Shown here: in pieces, positions 61,706 to 64,000 of the stretch
Layout of the letters: each line of letters begins with the position of its first letter
Position numbering within the stretch: the stretch's first letter is position 1
Source of the DNA: Streptomyces sp. VRA16 Mangrove soil
GTDB lineage: Bacteria > Actinomycetota > Actinomycetes > Streptomycetales > Streptomycetaceae
Length of the DNA stretch: 64,000 nt
Reading direction: 5' to 3'
Assembly: GCF_017377775.1 (NCBI RefSeq)
Contig: NZ_JAFVLN010000008.1
Location: 62,001 to 126,000, forward strand
Notes under the pieces: model-generated
The model's database searches: none
What the model was told of the DNA's origin: nothing
Seen by the model: the letters and a program-made list of their open reading frames with translations, nothing else
Position numbers and translations under genes: made by a program

Positions 61706-62290
61706 CTACGGGCTGGATTCGTTGCCGTTCCGGCAAAAAGGCCGGCCCCGCACGAGCAGATACTCCCAGCCGGGCCGCCACACGAAGGGAGCGTCCACCA
61801 GCGCCTCCAGCGGCGCCCCGGTGAACAGATGGGCCAGGGCCCAGCGGTTGGCGGCGTGGGCGATCAGGAGAACGTGGCGGGCCTCCGTCGCCGCCAGGTC
61901 GTTCAGGAACTCCCGTGTCCGGTCGACGACTTGGCGATAGCTCTCACCGCCGCCCGGGAACGGCACCGCGATCCGGCGGCCCCGCTCGGCGGCCACCGCC
62001 TCGACCGGGGCGCCGTTCAGCGCCCCGTAGTCGCACTCCCGCAGGCGCGCGTCCCGGTGGACCGGGACGCCCGTCCCCGCGAACGCGATCTCGGCCGTCT
62101 CGACGGCCCGGCGCAGGTCGGACGTGTGGACGGCGTCGAGCCCGGTCCCACGCCTGCGCTCCCCCAACTCGACGGCCAGCACACGTCCGCGCCCGGAGAG
62201 CCGGCCGGGGAGCCGGCCCGTCGCGATGCCGTTCTCGTTGTCCTCGGTGACGGCGTGGGTCTCGTAGACCAGGCGGATGCGGTCCGTCAT
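61706..62290 (-). CDS. Histidine phosphatase family protein with altered RHG motif
   Basis: 194 residues. The phosphohistidine position is His12, but the usual RHG motif reads THA (within LVYETHAVTEDNENG), so the Arg and Gly neighbours are replaced. The other core residues appear conserved: the Arg in HTSDLRRAVETA, the acidic residue in ECDYGALNGAP and the second His in LIAHAANRWALAH. It looks like a phosphoglycerate mutase-like phosphatase with changed phosphate handling, of unknown substrate. The start overlaps the upstream gene's stop by one base (TGATG), so the two are translationally coupled. Confidence 0.85.
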   Translation of the reverse strand: MTDRIRLVYETHAVTEDNENGIATGRLPGRLSGRGRVLAVELGERRRGTGLDAVHTSDLRRAVETAEIAFAGTGVPVHRDARLRECDYGALNGAPVEAVAAERGRRIAVPFPGGGESYRQVVDRTREFLNDLAATEARHVLLIAHAANRWALAHLFTGAPLEALVDAPFVWRPGWEYLLVRGRPFCRNGNESSP

Positions 62291-64000
62291 CACGAGGGGC
62301 GGCGGCGGACCGCCGTGGTGAGGCCGACGATGAACAGGGTGGCGAACATCCAGGCGGCGACCTGGGCGACCCAGGTCGCGAGAATGTAGATCAGGCCCGC
62401 CGTGCCCGAACCGGTGGTGCAGCCCTCCAGCTGCTGCATGCGCAGCAACGGCAGGCTGGCCTCGACGGCGCGGCCGATGCGCTGCACCCCGTGGCAGCCG
62501 CCGCCGGTGAGCCCGCCGCCCCACAGGGCGATCAGGCTCATCATGACGAAGATCCCGACGAGGCCGAAGACCGCGCGCCAGGGCTGGTGCCCGAAGCCGA
62601 TGGTCACCCCGGCCAGTTTCTGCCAGACCCGCAGCAGCGGCCCCTGCCGGTCGGACCGCTTCAGCTGGTCGCGGTACTGGGCCATGAGGATCTGCCGCGC
62701 CTCGCGCTCGTCCCCCTGGTCCCGATAGCGGCCGGCGAGGTGTTGATAGGGCTGTGAGGTGTACGCGGGGGTGTCCTCGGCGAGCACCTTGATCCAGTCC
62801 CTGACCGTGATCCTGGGATCCAGGACACCGAAGACCATGTCGTCGAGGGCGATGAGTTTGCGCCGGGTGGCGGCCCGGTTGTCCTCGATGGTCCGCGGTG
62901 AGATCGCCAGCCGGCCGCGGACGCTGGTGTTGCGCAGGTCGATCATGGGCGGGGAGACGGGGTCCCTCGCCGATCCCCTGGCCGTGACCGTGAAGGCGTC
63001 GGCCCGGAGGTCGGCGAGGACCTCCATCGACCGGGCGGACAGCGCCGGTCCGCGCGTCGCCTCGAAGTGGGACGCGGTGACGTCCAGCACTCCGCCGATC
63101 CTGGACGCGTGCAGCCGCACCACACCGTCGTTGCCGCCGCCGGACGCCATGAACCCCGCGTCGAGCCGGAGGTCACCGGCGACCTTGAGCTGGACGGCGA
63201 ACAGCGCGGTGCCCAGCTCGTTCACGATCCGGGTGCTGGACAGGGACATGTAGCCGCCGACGCGCGCGCTGAACACGTTGACCGCGGCGGCCCGGTCGGT
63301 GCGGCTGGTGAACGTGGAGTGGTCGAGGCGGACGTCACCGTCGACGGCGGCCTGCTGGGCGTCCGTCACACAGCCGCCCGTGTTCCGGTGCTCCGCCCCC
63401 GCGACGGACAGCGTGCCCGCCACCGACGAGTTGAACAGATTCACGGTGGGCCGCTCCCCGGTGCCGGAGATCCGGGTCTCGTCGAGGTCGAGGTCGCCCT
63501 CGACCTTCAGCCTGCTCGCGACCAGGGCGGGCCCCGCCGAGTTCTCGATCCGCGTCTGCTTCAGGTCGACCTTGCCGCCGACCGCCGCGTCGACCAGCGA
63601 GACGATGCCGTACTTGGCCGAGGCGCCGGTCACCGTGGCACCGCGGATCCGCAGCCCGTTGGTGGCCCGCATCCGGTCGGCCTGGATCGCCTGGCCCTGC
63701 TCGTTGTTGAGCACGGTGCCCGTGAGGTACATCCGGCCGCCGATCCGGGCGCCGCGCAGGGTCAGCGCCGCGCCCGGGTGACGGCCGACGACGCAGCCCC
63801 GGTCGAGATGGAAGTCGCCCTTCACCACGAGGTTCGTCGCGTCCACCGCGGGGCCGTGGGCGTGCCTGATGGTGATGCCCCCGGCGAACACGCAGCCGGA
63901 TATCTCCGCCCCGTGCAGCGAGAGGGCGACCTGCTGGGCGTTGCCGAGGACATGGGCGCGGTCCATCCGGAGGTCGAAACGCAGGACGAGGTTCTCCGCG
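62290..64000 (-). CDS. C-terminal part of a large beta-helical membrane protein (5' end outside window)
   Basis: The frame is open to the right edge, giving the last 569 residues. Residues up to about 400 are irregular tandem units of 18-22 residues such as VALSLHGAEISGCVF, TLRGARIGGRMYL, VEGDLDLDETRISG, which read like a right-handed beta-helix similar to bactofilin or pentapeptide-type proteins. A helical linker rich in charged residues (RYRDQGDEREARQIL) follows, then two transmembrane helices near the C-terminus (FGLVGIFVMMSLIALW and ATWVAQVAAWMFATLFIVGL). Streptomyces homologues are called membrane-associated oxidoreductases without evidence, as far as I recall. Coupled to the phosphatase gene by a one-base overlap. 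Confidence 0.8.
   Translation of the reverse strand, partial: AENLVLRFDLRMDRAHVLGNAQQVALSLHGAEISGCVFAGGITIRHAHGPAVDATNLVVKGDFHLDRGCVVGRHPGAALTLRGARIGGRMYLTGTVLNNEQGQAIQADRMRATNGLRIRGATVTGASAKYGIVSLVDAAVGGKVDLKQTRIENSAGPALVASRLKVEGDLDLDETRISGTGERPTVNLFNSSVAGTLSVAGAEHRNTGGCVTDAQQAAVDGDVRLDHSTFTSRTDRAAAVNVFSARVGGYMSLSSTRIVNELGTALFAVQLKVAGDLRLDAGFMASGGGNDGVVRLHASRIGGVLDVTASHFEATRGPALSARSMEVLADLRADAFTVTARGSARDPVSPPMIDLRNTSVRGRLAISPRTIEDNRAATRRKLIALDDMVFGVLDPRITVRDWIKVLAEDTPAYTSQPYQHLAGRYRDQGDEREARQILMAQYRDQLKRSDRQGPLLRVWQKLAGVTIGFGHQPWRAVFGLVGIFVMMSLIALWGGGLTGGGCHGVQRIGRAVEASLPLLRMQQLEGCTTGSGTAGLIYILATWVAQVAAWMFATLFIVGLTTAVRRRPS

Overview
The window looks like a chromosomal stretch from a Streptomyces (or a very close relative). 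GC content is very high with a strong G/C third-position bias, GTG starts are frequent, and the gene order valS / proline-rich membrane protein / clpX / clpP2 / clpP1 / tig, followed by sodF, a secreted subtilase, asd and pepN, matches from memory the S. coelicolor SCO2615 to SCO2643 neighbourhood. All names come from reading the translations; no database search was run.

Layout. 1-10 kb: a family 2 glycosyltransferase with a tiny membrane protein, then valS, a PGPYGQQ-repeat membrane protein, and the Clp protease and trigger factor block (clpX, clpP2, clpP1, tig) with a ClgR-like site upstream of clpP1. 10.2-13.6 kb: tRNA-Pro and tRNA-Gly, then a small island bounded by an exact 43-bp duplication of the tRNA-Gly 3' end. 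It carries two small HTH proteins, a long non-coding segment with a nested ~170-bp palindrome, and a translationally coupled pair (Imm10-type immunity protein and an S1-like/DUF7660-like protein), but no integrase. 13.7-31.3 kb: membrane and stress functions, including an acyltransferase, HD hydrolase, MacB-like ABC exporter, CPA2 antiporter, SpoIIE-type phosphatase, Eis acetyltransferase, Nei-type glycosylase, rpiB, Ser/Thr kinase, sortase-substrate-like protein, FAD oxidoreductase and BioY. Three paralogous amino acid permeases lie between 25.2 and 34.6 kb.

34.5-47.6 kb: sodF with a clear Nur operator, two small cysteine-rich proteins, a mycothiol nitroreductase-like protein lacking its second cysteine, the first of two M1 aminopeptidases, and a three-gene cassette (unknown protein, MoxR AAA+ ATPase, VWA/metallopeptidase-like protein). 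Imperfect ~63-bp repeats flank the cassette. An AbiEi-like protein with a nuclease-like C-terminus, a Tat-type metallophosphoesterase and a Nudix hydrolase follow. 47.8-64 kb: a large secreted subtilase, an ECF sigma factor with a one-bp-spaced membrane partner, asd, a DUF1203 protein, the second M1 aminopeptidase, allantoicase, a divergent LysR/MFS pair, an epoxide-hydrolase-like protein, a variant histidine phosphatase, and the C-terminal part of a beta-helical membrane protein running off the right edge.

Most of the window is conserved core chromosome. The best candidates for something new are the tRNA-Gly island with its orphan immunity cargo and palindrome, and the repeat-flanked MoxR/VWA cassette, whose ATPase gene begins with a slippage-prone homopyrimidine tract.
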